Shown here: one piece after another, positions 36,032-44,985 of the stretch
Position numbering within the stretch: position 1 is the first letter of the stretch
How the letters are laid out: each line of letters starts with the position of its first letter
Made by a program: the position numbers and the translations under genes
Notes under the pieces: generated by a model
What the model was told of the DNA's origin: nothing
Databases searched by the model: none
What the model saw: only the letters and a program-made list of their open reading frames with translations
Origin: Anabaena subtropica FACHB-260
GTDB lineage: Bacteria > Cyanobacteriota > Cyanobacteriia > Cyanobacteriales > Nostocaceae
Length of the DNA stretch: 64,000 nucleotides
Reading direction: 5' to 3'
NCBI RefSeq assembly: GCF_014697105.1
Contig: NZ_JACJRF010000028.1
Location: 1-64,000, forward strand

Positions 36032-36616
36032 ATGGCAATATTCCAAATTCACGATGAAAAAACTGCACCAGAGGCTTCTCAGCCATTACTTGAGCAAGTC
36101 CACAAGAATTTCGGCATGATTCCGAATTTGGAAAGAGTCATGGCTGAGTCATCTGCCTTGCTTGAAGGATATGTTCACCTTTGGAAGCTATTTGATACTA
36201 CGTCATTATCTCCCATCGAACGTCAGGTTGTTTATCAAACAGCTAACTTTGAGAATCAATGTGAATATTGTGTTCCCTGGCATACCAGACTTTCGCAACT
36301 CGCGGGTATGGCGGAGAACGATATTGAGGCACTTAGACAGGGGACAGAATTGGCAGACCCGAAGCTTGAAGTCTTGCGGCGATTTACTAAGTCTTTGATC
36401 TTAAATCGAGGAAAGGTAGCAGAAGCCGAATTAAAGGCATTTTTCTCTGTGGGCTATTCTGCTCAACAGGCACTTGAAGTGATCTTAGGAATTGCAGTTA
36501 AGACAATGAGCAATTATACAAACTCCATTGCAGGCACACCTTTAGATAAAGCAGTCGAGAAGTTGAGATGGAAAAAGCCAATTATCTCAATGCAAGCAAA
36601 CATGGATACGGTGTAG
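36032..36616 (+). CDS. AhpD-like carboxymuconolactone decarboxylase family protein
   Basis: The 194-residue protein has the AhpD-type redox motif ENQCEYCVPWHTR (Cys77, Cys80, His84). Such proteins act as alkylhydroperoxidase or peroxidase partners that reduce peroxides or sustain peroxiredoxins. The C-terminal half (VILGIAVKTMSNYTNSIAGTPLD) is typical of the CMD family. It probably defends against peroxide or electrophile stress under the divergent HxlR regulator. The AAGGAG ribosome binding site lies 12 bases upstream of the ATG. Confidence 0.9.
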   Translation: MAIFQIHDEKTAPEASQPLLEQVHKNFGMIPNLERVMAESSALLEGYVHLWKLFDTTSLSPIERQVVYQTANFENQCEYCVPWHTRLSQLAGMAENDIEALRQGTELADPKLEVLRRFTKSLILNRGKVAEAELKAFFSVGYSAQQALEVILGIAVKTMSNYTNSIAGTPLDKAVEKLRWKKPIISMQANMDTV

Positions 36617-36894
36617 GCGCGGTCGAAGTGTTGCAGTGAACGGAATCAAGACCTGGCAGTGGTGATGCCAAAATTACTCACTGCCGCCGAACATGACCGT
36701 TATGCGCTTTTCTTATTTGTGCGGATGTGAGATAGATAACTCATACTTTTTTATTTATCTAGCCACAACCGCGCAATAGAGATGCGCAGTCGCACTTGTC
36801 GTAAACCTTGAAAAATTGAAGTTTTCTCTCCAGATAGTAAGAAACCATTCCACTGTGTTTCTTACTGTCCACCTTCTTGACCAATAACTAATGA

Positions 36895-38073
36895 CTAGAC
36901 TGAAAACCTAGCTACAGCTTCAACCAGTTGGTCGATTTCTGATTCTAGTGTTAAATAATGAACGGTAGCACGAATACAGCTAGGGTCGGCGATTGTCCGG
37001 GTTAATATATTTTGTGAGTCGAGAAATTGCACCAACTTCAAGGGTGGGTTTTGGTTGAGTTGGAAGGAGACAATACCACTTTCCGGTGGTGAATTTCGCA
37101 AACATTTGACATCAGGTAACGCCGTCAAACTGCGCCAGAGGTATTCGCTATTGTGGCAAATTTGGGCGTAACGTTCTTGTGGTGTTCCCCATTGTTGATG
37201 AGTGGCGATCGCTTCTTTTAACCCCAGGTACAATGGATAAGCTAGGGTAGATACTTCATACCTGCGTCCGTCTGGTTTCCAGCCTTGAGGTTGGGCTTGA
37301 TTGTCAACAATAATTCCATACAAGCCGATAAATGTAGGGTTGAGGTTTTCCCTAACCTCTGGTCGTACATACAAACCGCCTACACCCTCAGGGCCGCATA
37401 ACCATTTATGACCGGTGAAAGCGTAAAAATCTACCCCCAATTCGGTTAAATTCAGGGGTAAAGCTCCTACAGACTGGGCAGCATCAACCAGTAAGAAAGA
37501 GTTATTATTTCTGCATACCTCGACAATTTTATCTAAAGGTAGGACTTGCCCAGTATTCCAGAATACATGACTCAATACTACCAAGCGAGTATTTGGACGT
37601 AGGTTTTGAGCCAGAATCGCTACCGGATCGCCTGTATTTAAAGTAGCTTTGAGGGGACAAATAGTCACTTCTACCCCAAAGCGGCGGCTTATTTCCTGGG
37701 TAGCAGCAATTACCCCTGGATGTTCGCAGTCTGATAGTAAAAGGTGGTCTCCTGGTTGCCAAGGGATGCCCCAAAGAGCGATATTACAGCCAACGGTGAC
37801 ATTATCTGTAAATGTGATTGTATCAGAGGAGGTGTTTAATTCCCAGGCGATCGCTTCTCTCACAGCTTGAGTTTGTGTGGTTATCCAGCTACCAGCCTCA
37901 TTCCCAAAAGGGCCGATTTGTTGGATATAAGCTAAAGATTGGGTGATAGTATCCATTGCCCCTTGAGGCATCGGCCCCTGTCCACCATAGTTAAAATAAG
38001 TCTTATTAGCCAAAGCTGGGAACTGTTCCCGATGGCAATGCAACCTAGTTTGTAAAGTAGAAATAGTAGTCAT
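36895..38073 (-). CDS. Class V aminotransferase-fold enzyme, cysteine/cystine C-S lyase-like
   Basis: The 392-residue PLP enzyme has the lysine motif FTGHKWLCGPEGVGGLYV (Lys223) and HVFWNTGQVLPLDKI/LVDAAQSVGALPLNL before it. It resembles the cyanobacterial cystine lyase (C-DES, Synechocystis Slr2143) more than NifS/SufS, as it lacks the catalytic Cys loop of cysteine desulfurases. It would release persulfide or sulfide for Fe-S assembly. The longest frame begins at a TTG at 38091; ATG at 38073 is preferred. Upstream are STRR heptamers (about 38097-38142). Confidence 0.8.
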   Translation of the reverse strand: MTTISTLQTRLHCHREQFPALANKTYFNYGGQGPMPQGAMDTITQSLAYIQQIGPFGNEAGSWITTQTQAVREAIAWELNTSSDTITFTDNVTVGCNIALWGIPWQPGDHLLLSDCEHPGVIAATQEISRRFGVEVTICPLKATLNTGDPVAILAQNLRPNTRLVVLSHVFWNTGQVLPLDKIVEVCRNNNSFLLVDAAQSVGALPLNLTELGVDFYAFTGHKWLCGPEGVGGLYVRPEVRENLNPTFIGLYGIIVDNQAQPQGWKPDGRRYEVSTLAYPLYLGLKEAIATHQQWGTPQERYAQICHNSEYLWRSLTALPDVKCLRNSPPESGIVSFQLNQNPPLKLVQFLDSQNILTRTIADPSCIRATVHYLTLESEIDQLVEAVARFSV

Positions 38074-38096
38074 AGACAATTTAGAATGCAAAATAG

Positions 38097-38240
38097 TTAT
38101 TAGTCATTAGTCCATAGTCAACCGTCCATAGTCAACCGTCACTATTCAATTTTGGATTTGCTGTCTTCCTAGCGGACGCAGCGCAGCGAGTATTTTAAAT
38201 TGTTCAATCCAAAATCTAAAATCTAAAATTCCTCAGTCCC
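38097..38240. repeat. Heptamer and dispersed words between divergent genes
   Basis: STRR-type words (ATTAGTCCATAGTCAACC, repeated) occupy 38097-38142. A GCGGACGCAGCGCAGCG word is at about 38173. Tandem ATCTAAA words follow (AATCCAAAATCTAAAATCT, about 38211-38230). No coding potential. Confidence 0.6.
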
Positions 38241-38254
38241 TAATCCTCAAATGA

Positions 38255-39739
38255 ATGCTAATTAATGCTGAACACCTGCTGCAATACCAACGCTGTAAGC
38301 GCCGTCCTGTTTTAGATATTTACAATGATAGAAGCCAGCGAGATGCGCCTAGTGAATTGTTGCTCAAACTGCAACAAGACAAATATGCTCATCAACACAG
38401 TATTTTGGCTCAATTTGCCTATCATCAACCAGATTATCCAAAACCGAATTGGGAAGCAGGGCAAGCCGCCACTATAGAATTGATGCAGCGTGGGGTTGAG
38501 TATATTTATCAAGGAGTGTTGTTAGCTAATTACAACGAATTAATAGAGATAGATGATACAAAATATACCTGTCTTAGCCGTCCTGATTTGCTGATAAAAC
38601 AGCCCGGACAGTCTATATTTGGTGATTGGATGTATGAACCAGTGGATATAGAACTGGGTAAGCGTCCCAAGCAGGAATATCAAGTAGTCACAGCCTTCCA
38701 CACCCAAGTATTAGCAAAGGTACAGGGAGTTCAACCACAGACGGCTTGGTTAATGTTGCGGGGTAAAGACACACCTTATGCAGTGGATTTATTTAAGTGG
38801 ATTCCTCAAATGCAGGGAATTTTACAAGAATTTATTCAAGCTTTAGAGTCAGAGAATGCACCAGAAGTATTTATTGCCCGTCAGAAGTGTAATCTTTGTC
38901 TTTGGCACAGTCAATGTTATGCGATCGCTCAATCTCAGCAACACCTCTCCCTGTTACCCGGAGTGACACCCATCCGTTACACCCAACTCCAAAACCTCGC
39001 CATCACCAGCGTCGAATCTCTCGCCAATACAAGTCCTACTATTTTAGAAAATCTTGTCGGTTTTGATACGGAAGTTGCAGCCAAACTCGTAGTGCAAGCC
39101 CAATCAGTCATAGAAAGACAACCTCTGATTTTACCGTTCCCACAGCCCAAGATAAATATTAATATCAACGCCCCTGTAGAACTTTACTTTGATATTGAAG
39201 CTCAACCAGACTTAAATCTAGATTATCTTTTAGGGGTTTTAGTCGTTAACAAGCAAACCAACACTGAAGAATTTTATTCTTTTGTCGCTGAAAAACCATC
39301 ACAAGAAGAACTGATTTGGCGACAATTTCTAGATTTAGTGTGGCAATATCCTGAAGCGCCAATTTACCACTTTTGTGTATACGAACTAGATACAGTCAAA
39401 CGTTTAGCAAAACTGTATCGCACACCTTACACCTCAGTACATCCAGTATTAAATAGATTTGTTGATATTTATGAACACTTAACCCAAAGTGTGGTTTTAC
39501 CGATAGAAAGTTATGCCTTGAAAGCCATTGCTCGATGGCTGGGGTTCGAGTGGCGTGATAAAGAAGCCAGTGGTGCTAAGTGTATATACTGGTATGATCA
39601 ATGGTTAGAAACAGGCGATCGCGCCTTACTAGACATCATTATCCGCTATAACGAAGATGACTGTCGCGCCACTCGCAGCGTCAAAGACTGGTTAGCCAAT
39701 TTCCTGCAAGACAAGTATCATTTACGACGTGTTGGTTAA
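38255..39739 (+). CDS. TM0106-family RecB-like/RNase H-like nuclease
   Basis: The 494-residue protein has a RecB-type nuclease N-terminus (LSRPDLLI; VDIELGKRPKQEYQVVTAFHTQ), a four-Cys-like pattern near the middle (CNLCLWHSQCYA), and a C-terminal RNase H-like (DEDD) exonuclease: YFDIEAQPDL, IYHFCVYELDTVKRL, VDIYEHL and IIRYNEDDCRAT. This architecture is that of the TM0106 family of putative nucleases, whose substrate is unknown; relatives occur near defence genes and phage. ATG at 38255 overlaps an out-of-frame ATG at 38251. The phytase-like gene follows 93 bases later. Confidence 0.85.
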   Translation: MLINAEHLLQYQRCKRRPVLDIYNDRSQRDAPSELLLKLQQDKYAHQHSILAQFAYHQPDYPKPNWEAGQAATIELMQRGVEYIYQGVLLANYNELIEIDDTKYTCLSRPDLLIKQPGQSIFGDWMYEPVDIELGKRPKQEYQVVTAFHTQVLAKVQGVQPQTAWLMLRGKDTPYAVDLFKWIPQMQGILQEFIQALESENAPEVFIARQKCNLCLWHSQCYAIAQSQQHLSLLPGVTPIRYTQLQNLAITSVESLANTSPTILENLVGFDTEVAAKLVVQAQSVIERQPLILPFPQPKINININAPVELYFDIEAQPDLNLDYLLGVLVVNKQTNTEEFYSFVAEKPSQEELIWRQFLDLVWQYPEAPIYHFCVYELDTVKRLAKLYRTPYTSVHPVLNRFVDIYEHLTQSVVLPIESYALKAIARWLGFEWRDKEASGAKCIYWYDQWLETGDRALLDIIIRYNEDDCRATRSVKDWLANFLQDKYHLRRVG

Positions 39740-39751
39740 AAGTTTGTAGTC

Positions 39752-39765
39752 AGGACTTTAGTCCT
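39752..39765. repeat. Dispersed hairpin AGGACT-TT-AGTCCT
   Basis: A perfect 6-bp inverted repeat with a 2-base loop, followed by AAAAA on the plus strand. This motif type (TTTAGTCCTA) is common between Nostoc genes. It may stop the upstream gene's transcript weakly. Confidence 0.45.
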
Positions 39766-39832
39766 AAAAAACCTTATGTCTTAGTAGTGAAAAATAATAA
39801 ACCACTAAGATAGCAACACAGAAGCGGAAAAC

Positions 39833-41017
39833 ATGAAAATAACTAGAAAAATATTAAATTGGCAATCATTTATTTTCTTTACTATTGGAATTTTAATGAC
39901 TAGTTTCTTCGTCACTAATGTAGCTACAGGTGCAGTAGAAATTAGTAGTATAGAATTTATTGGACAAGCAACTTTACCAAAAAAATTATCTTTTCAAAAA
40001 ACTGAAGTAGGTGGATTATCAGGAATTACCTACGATGCCAGTAATGACCTTTACTATGCTATTTCTGATGATAGGGGACAAAAAGCACCTACGCGTTTTT
40101 ACACCCTCAAAATTGATTTAAGTAAAGGCTCTTTACAAAATGGTAGCGTTACTCCTGTCGGTGTAACCACTTTATTAAAAGAAAATAGTCAAACTTTTCC
40201 TCCTGGGGAAAGCGACACAGAAGGAATTGCTGTTACGCAAGCAGAAACAGTCTTCATTTCTTCTGAAGGTGATGTAAATAGATTAATTTCTCCCTTTATT
40301 AAAAAGTTTTCCTTATCCTCAGGTAAAGCAATTAAAACATTACCTATACCAAATAAGTTTTTACCTGATAAAAATGGTAAGCAAGGTATTCGTAATAATT
40401 TAAGTTTTGAAAGCCTGAGCATTACACCCGATAATCAATATTTATTTACAGCTACAGAAAATGCTTTAATTCAAGACGGGCCAGCAGCTCAACCTGATAT
40501 TGGCAGTCCTTGCAGAATTTTGCAATATAACTTACAAAACAATCAACCAGAGAAAGAGTTTCTCTACCAAACAGAACCTGTATCCTCATTTTTTAATTTA
40601 ACAGGTAGATTTGCTAGTGGATTACCAGATTTACTTGCTCTAGATAATCAAGGTCACTTCCTGAGTATAGAACGGTCTTTTGCAGGTTTAGGATTTGGTG
40701 TTTCTTTATTTCAGGTTTCCCTAGAAGGCGCTGATAATATCCAAAATATAGATAGCTTGTTAGCAATCGACGCTAAAAATATCAAACCAGTGCGGAAAAA
40801 ACTACTCTTAGATTTAAGAACCTTAGATGTAGCGCTAGATAACATAGAAGGTTTAACCCTTGGTCCTCAGCTACCTAATGGACAAAAAGCCTTAATCCTG
40901 ATTAGTGACAATAATTTTAATTCCATACAACGCAGCCAAATTCTGGGATTTCAACTCAAAATAGAATCACCCCTAATCAGGTTCTTACGACGAATAGTAC
41001 CAAATTTAAACCGCTAA
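39833..41017 (+). CDS. Exported phytase-like/esterase-like protein
   Basis: The 394-residue protein has a hydrophobic signal segment (SFIFFTIGILMTSFFVTNVATGA). It is followed by the PF13449-type beta-propeller pattern EVGGLSGITYDASNDLYYAISDDRG...RFYTLKIDLSKG, with further blades (ESLSITPDNQYLFTATENAL; LLALDNQGHFLSIERSFAG; DNIEGLTLGPQLPNGQKALILISDNNF). The family is annotated 'esterase-like activity of phytase'; the substrate is unknown. It is predicted periplasmic or outer-membrane. Two Ser/Thr kinases follow after a 473-base gap. Confidence 0.85.
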   Translation: MKITRKILNWQSFIFFTIGILMTSFFVTNVATGAVEISSIEFIGQATLPKKLSFQKTEVGGLSGITYDASNDLYYAISDDRGQKAPTRFYTLKIDLSKGSLQNGSVTPVGVTTLLKENSQTFPPGESDTEGIAVTQAETVFISSEGDVNRLISPFIKKFSLSSGKAIKTLPIPNKFLPDKNGKQGIRNNLSFESLSITPDNQYLFTATENALIQDGPAAQPDIGSPCRILQYNLQNNQPEKEFLYQTEPVSSFFNLTGRFASGLPDLLALDNQGHFLSIERSFAGLGFGVSLFQVSLEGADNIQNIDSLLAIDAKNIKPVRKKLLLDLRTLDVALDNIEGLTLGPQLPNGQKALILISDNNFNSIQRSQILGFQLKIESPLIRFLRRIVPNLNR

Positions 41018-41490
41018 TATTTCTAAAAAAATACATATAACATTTGTTAAGTACAAGAAGTATACCCTAGTAGTTTATGTCATGAATTTTGAGAATAAAA
41101 TTTGTTTGTATTAGTCACGCAGCATTTTATTTATAGAGATAAATTTATTCTTTACATTCTCAGCACTGAAGTGCTTACTACTAAGCTATCAAAACTTCTG
41201 ACTGCAAATTCCGATTATATAGTTGGGATTTGTCGGTATATTTACTGTTGATTTTCGCTAAATTTATTCATTCAAATCAGGGATTAAGTGAATTTCCTCA
41301 TATCTTTTGCTGAGTTGTTATGTTACATAATATTTAAGAGATTTTGCATAAACTTTTGCAGAATTTTCGATAAACAAAAAACTAATTTTTAGAACGAACA
41401 AGCAAGTCTATAAAAGTTGAAAATTTATCTAAATTCAAATTAAGTGTTAATTCGATCAACCATTTATTCGATAGCGTCACATTACCAGGT
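41018..41490. other. AT-rich leader region of the kinase pair
   Basis: No gene. AGCACT-GA-AGTGCT at 41162-41175 is a small palindromic hairpin within a TTACTACTAAG context of a dispersed type. The remainder is AT-rich and probably holds the kinase promoter. Confidence 0.45.
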
Positions 41491-43095
41491 ATGGTAAATC
41501 CAAAAACAGAACCAGATGTTTATATTGGAAAATTCTTAAACAATCGCTATTTAATAATAGATTTGATTGGCAAAGGAGGAATGGGGAGAGTTTACCTAGC
41601 AGAAGATGCTGCTAAAGGTGGTAAACAAGTAGCCTTGAAAATTCTCATGTTAAATTTAGTAAATCAACATATATCTCAACGGTTTGGCAGAGAGATTTTT
41701 ATTGGCGCTCAATTAGGGCGTAAAAGTAAAAATATTGTCCGCGTATTGAGTTATGGAATGACTGATGAGAGAACTCCTTTTTATGTGATGGAGTATCTCC
41801 AAGGAAAAAACTTAAAACAGATATTAAAAGTTAAGCCATTAGCGATAGAGCAATTTTTAGATATTTGCTATCAAATTTGTTTAGGTTTACAGTGCGCTCA
41901 CCAAGGCATTAGCCTTAAAGGTGAGATATATCCAGTTGTGCATAGAGATATCAAACCAGAAAATATATTTATTACTGAAAATAGTAAACAAAAGGAAAAT
42001 GTTAAAATTTTGGATTTTGGGATTGCCAAATTTTTAACAGAACGCAGTGGAATGACACTCACAGATTCATTTATCGGTAGTTTACCTTATTGTTCACCAG
42101 AACACATGGAAGGACGTAAGCTACTTGATGTGCGATCTGATATTTATAGTTTAGGAGTACTAATGTTTGAAATGCTAACAGCAAAACATCCATTTCAAAC
42201 ACAAAGTAATTCTTTTGGTAATTGGTATCAAGCCCATCGTTTTCAAGTACCACCTACATTTGTCGAAGTAGATAGACAATTAAAAATACCTCAAGAATTG
42301 CAGGATTTAGTAACAAATTGCTTGGCGAAAGAAGTGAGCGATCGCCCACAGAATATTAAAGAAATAATAGCAGTATTAGAACAAATTAAACAGCAAATTG
42401 AGCAGCCTAATTCTAGTAGTAATGATATTTGGGAAACTCTACCTACAGTTCAATTAGTACCTATAACTTCTATTACTGAAAAAGAATGTTTACAGAAAAT
42501 CTGGCCAAAAAACAAGCCAGTGGATCTAATTGGATTTCCTCATCTTTTATATACTAGTCAAGGGCTTATTCCCACTTTTTGGGCAATGTTACCTAAACAG
42601 GAAATAGCCCAGTTTTTATCTAAAAATCACAGCATTGAATTTATTAATAAAATTAACGTCTATCCAATGATATTGTGGGTAACCGTACTATACGATATTC
42701 AGATATCTCTCATCAGATGGTTATCTTATTTTATAGATTTACAAGAAACTAGAGGGCAAAAAATAGTCAAAGTTTTAGCAGAAACAGGATATTATCATCT
42801 ACTATTATTTGCTATAGAAGAACCGACGAACTGTCCTCAGGTTGTCACTTTAACTCTCTCCGCTAAACAACGTCAACAACTTACAGACTGGCTAACCACC
42901 AAAGAAGATATCCAATCAACGGAATTAGTGGCTGCTGAACAAGCTAAAAATATACTAAAAACTGAGTATGAAAAAATAAAACTAGAGATTTTACATAATT
43001 TAGCAGTCAATAAACCGCAAGAACAAATAGAAATAAAAAATTGGTTTTCTAAAATAATTGATAAAGTTTTACAGATTTTCAAGCATTATCAATAA
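41491..43095 (+). CDS. Soluble Ser/Thr protein kinase (first of tandem pair)
   Basis: The 534-residue protein contains a Hanks-type kinase domain (about 20-295). The Gly loop is GKGGMGRVYLA (27-37), with Lys50, HRDIKPEN (His151, Arg152, Asp153), DFG (175-177) and the APE-like SPEHMEGRKLLDVRSDIYSLG. No transmembrane segment or PASTA/PQQ sensor is seen, so it is cytosolic. The C-terminal about 230 residues form a domain also found in the next kinase (patterns LWVTVLY, PLLLFAIE). Its substrate is unknown. It is followed 46 bases later by the second kinase. The start ATG has only a weak Shine-Dalgarno sequence. Confidence 0.92.
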   Translation: MVNPKTEPDVYIGKFLNNRYLIIDLIGKGGMGRVYLAEDAAKGGKQVALKILMLNLVNQHISQRFGREIFIGAQLGRKSKNIVRVLSYGMTDERTPFYVMEYLQGKNLKQILKVKPLAIEQFLDICYQICLGLQCAHQGISLKGEIYPVVHRDIKPENIFITENSKQKENVKILDFGIAKFLTERSGMTLTDSFIGSLPYCSPEHMEGRKLLDVRSDIYSLGVLMFEMLTAKHPFQTQSNSFGNWYQAHRFQVPPTFVEVDRQLKIPQELQDLVTNCLAKEVSDRPQNIKEIIAVLEQIKQQIEQPNSSSNDIWETLPTVQLVPITSITEKECLQKIWPKNKPVDLIGFPHLLYTSQGLIPTFWAMLPKQEIAQFLSKNHSIEFINKINVYPMILWVTVLYDIQISLIRWLSYFIDLQETRGQKIVKVLAETGYYHLLLFAIEEPTNCPQVVTLTLSAKQRQQLTDWLTTKEDIQSTELVAAEQAKNILKTEYEKIKLEILHNLAVNKPQEQIEIKNWFSKIIDKVLQIFKHYQ

Positions 43096-43141
43096 TTGAC
43101 ATTTTATTGTGTCAAAAGCTGCCATAGGAGAGGTTGTAAAA

Positions 43142-44674
43142 GTGAATCAAAGTGCATTTGCATCTCCACACAGTACAGGATTAATTGCCAATCGTTATCA
43201 ACTGCAAAAATTGATTGGTATAGGTGGTATGGGTGAAGTTTTTTTAGCAATTGATATTTTATTAGGAGGAACACCAGTTGCCATCAAATTTTTGACTCAG
43301 ACTGTATGCGATCCTAAAATTCAAAAAGACTTTGCCCGTGAAGCACTCATGAGTGCAGCCCTAAGTCAAAAAAGTTTACATATTGTACGAGCTTATGATT
43401 ATGGTGTTAGTGACACAGGGAAACCTTTTTATGTTATGGAATACCTCAACGGCAAAAGTTTAAAGGATTTACTTCCCTTACCATTGCCTAAGTTTGTGCA
43501 TCTCACCCGCCAGATTTGTTTGGGTTTACAGTGCGCCCATCAAGGTATTCAAATCGATGGTAAAGTTTACCCTTTAGTACATCGAGATATCAAACCAGCA
43601 AATATATTCGTTATTCCTGATCCAATATTAGGACAGTTAGTTAAAATTCTCGACTTTGGTATCGCTAAATTTTTAAATCATACAGTTACATTTAGTACAA
43701 ATAAAGGTTTTAATGGTACTCTACCTTACTGTTCACCTGAGCAATTAGAAGGAGAAACTTTAGATAGTCGCTCGGATATATATAGTCTGGGTGTAATGAT
43801 GTTTGAAATGCTCACAAAAGCTAAACCTTGGCAACCAGAAACAGATTTTTTTGGGGCTTGGTATAAAGCACACAATTTTGAAAAGCCACGAGCGATCGCC
43901 GATGTTCAACCCCAACTAAAACTCCCGACACAACTCAACAAATTAATCATGGCTTGTTTAGAAAAAAAAGCCAGCGATCGCCCACAAAATGTTGGAGAAA
44001 TATTGCAAATCATTGATAGTCTAGAACAGTCCCACTGTGCTAGTTTTCCGACAAATTTACACTCTTCATCAACTCCTAAATTACCCTTAGGCTCAGAGCT
44101 AATATACTCCTTACAAAACCAATCTAGCCAACTTACTTGGCCTCCAGATAAACCCATACAAGAAATTGTTTTTCCCCAACAAATAAACACACATCAAAAA
44201 ACTTTAGCCACACTCTGGCTGATGTTACCAACCAAAAAAATTCAGCAGCGTGCAAATTCTCAAATTTACAACCGCTTTATCTTTGTCACGTCACCCCACC
44301 CCATGCTTTTATGGGTGACACTACTTTACAACCAAGAATTAGCTCCTAAGTGGCTACCTTGCTACTTAGATATGCAAAATCCCCATAACCGCCGCTTGGT
44401 TTTATCCTTAGCTGACAATGAAAGCTACCCTCTCATTTGCTTCACCCTAGAATCACCCCATATCTGTATTCAGGTTCTCAGCAGCGACATTGAACCCAGT
44501 CAAAGGCAAAAATTGAAAATCTGGGTAGAACAAAGTCAAAAACTTCTCCCGACTTCTCAACCTCATTTAAGTAAAAACTTGCTCAAGCAGCAGTATAAAC
44601 AAACCCAATCCCAAATGCTCCAGCATTTGTCATCTACGCGCCAGATGGAAAAACTAGCCAAAAGAATCAGTTAA
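43142..44674 (+). CDS. Soluble Ser/Thr protein kinase (second of tandem pair)
   Basis: The 510-residue kinase has Gly loop GIGGMGEVFLA, Lys49, HRDIKPAN (His147, Asp149), DFG (from Asp171) and GTLPYCSPEQLEG. It lacks membrane segments. The C-terminal part (LWVTLLYNQEL...YPLICFTLE...SQRQKLKIWVE) is similar to that of the upstream kinase, so the two arose by tandem duplication. The longest frame starts at 43109, but GTG at 43142 has a strong AGGAGAGG ribosome binding site (43126-43133) 8 bases upstream. Co-transcription with the first kinase is likely. Partners and signals are unknown. Confidence 0.92.
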   Translation: MNQSAFASPHSTGLIANRYQLQKLIGIGGMGEVFLAIDILLGGTPVAIKFLTQTVCDPKIQKDFAREALMSAALSQKSLHIVRAYDYGVSDTGKPFYVMEYLNGKSLKDLLPLPLPKFVHLTRQICLGLQCAHQGIQIDGKVYPLVHRDIKPANIFVIPDPILGQLVKILDFGIAKFLNHTVTFSTNKGFNGTLPYCSPEQLEGETLDSRSDIYSLGVMMFEMLTKAKPWQPETDFFGAWYKAHNFEKPRAIADVQPQLKLPTQLNKLIMACLEKKASDRPQNVGEILQIIDSLEQSHCASFPTNLHSSSTPKLPLGSELIYSLQNQSSQLTWPPDKPIQEIVFPQQINTHQKTLATLWLMLPTKKIQQRANSQIYNRFIFVTSPHPMLLWVTLLYNQELAPKWLPCYLDMQNPHNRRLVLSLADNESYPLICFTLESPHICIQVLSSDIEPSQRQKLKIWVEQSQKLLPTSQPHLSKNLLKQQYKQTQSQMLQHLSSTRQMEKLAKRIS

Positions 44675-44755
44675 AGTCTGAGGCAAAGAAAAAATTTCAT
44701 CAACAAGGTTGACAAATGTTTGAATGTTCGTCATAATAGGGAAGTTGCCAATTAA

Positions 44756-44829
44756 GGGACTGTAGTTCAATTGGTTAGAGCACCGCCCTGTCACGGCGGA
44801 AGTTGCGGGTTCGAGCCCCGTCAGTCCCG
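44756..44829 (+). tRNA. trnD-GUC: tRNA-Asp (GTC)
   Basis: A 74-base cloverleaf: acceptor GGGACTG pairs with CAGTCCC (44822-44828), with D arm AGTTCAATTGGTTAGAGC. The anticodon stem-loop CCGCC-CTGTCAC-GGCGG has anticodon GTC at 44790-44792. The T arm contains GGTTCGA, and the discriminator base is G. CCA is not encoded. The gltX gene follows, a fitting but probably incidental neighbour. Confidence 0.97.
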
Positions 44830-44985
44830 TTCTAATTTACGATTAATAAGTTCTGAGTATCATTAGGTAGAGAACTCAGATAGTTAGTAATATTGTAAAT
44901 TCCTTAACTTTTAGAATTATCTGAGGACTCGGAAGCTTAGATATTAAGCTAAATTTATTAATGCTTTGCGAAAGAGAGAAATACT

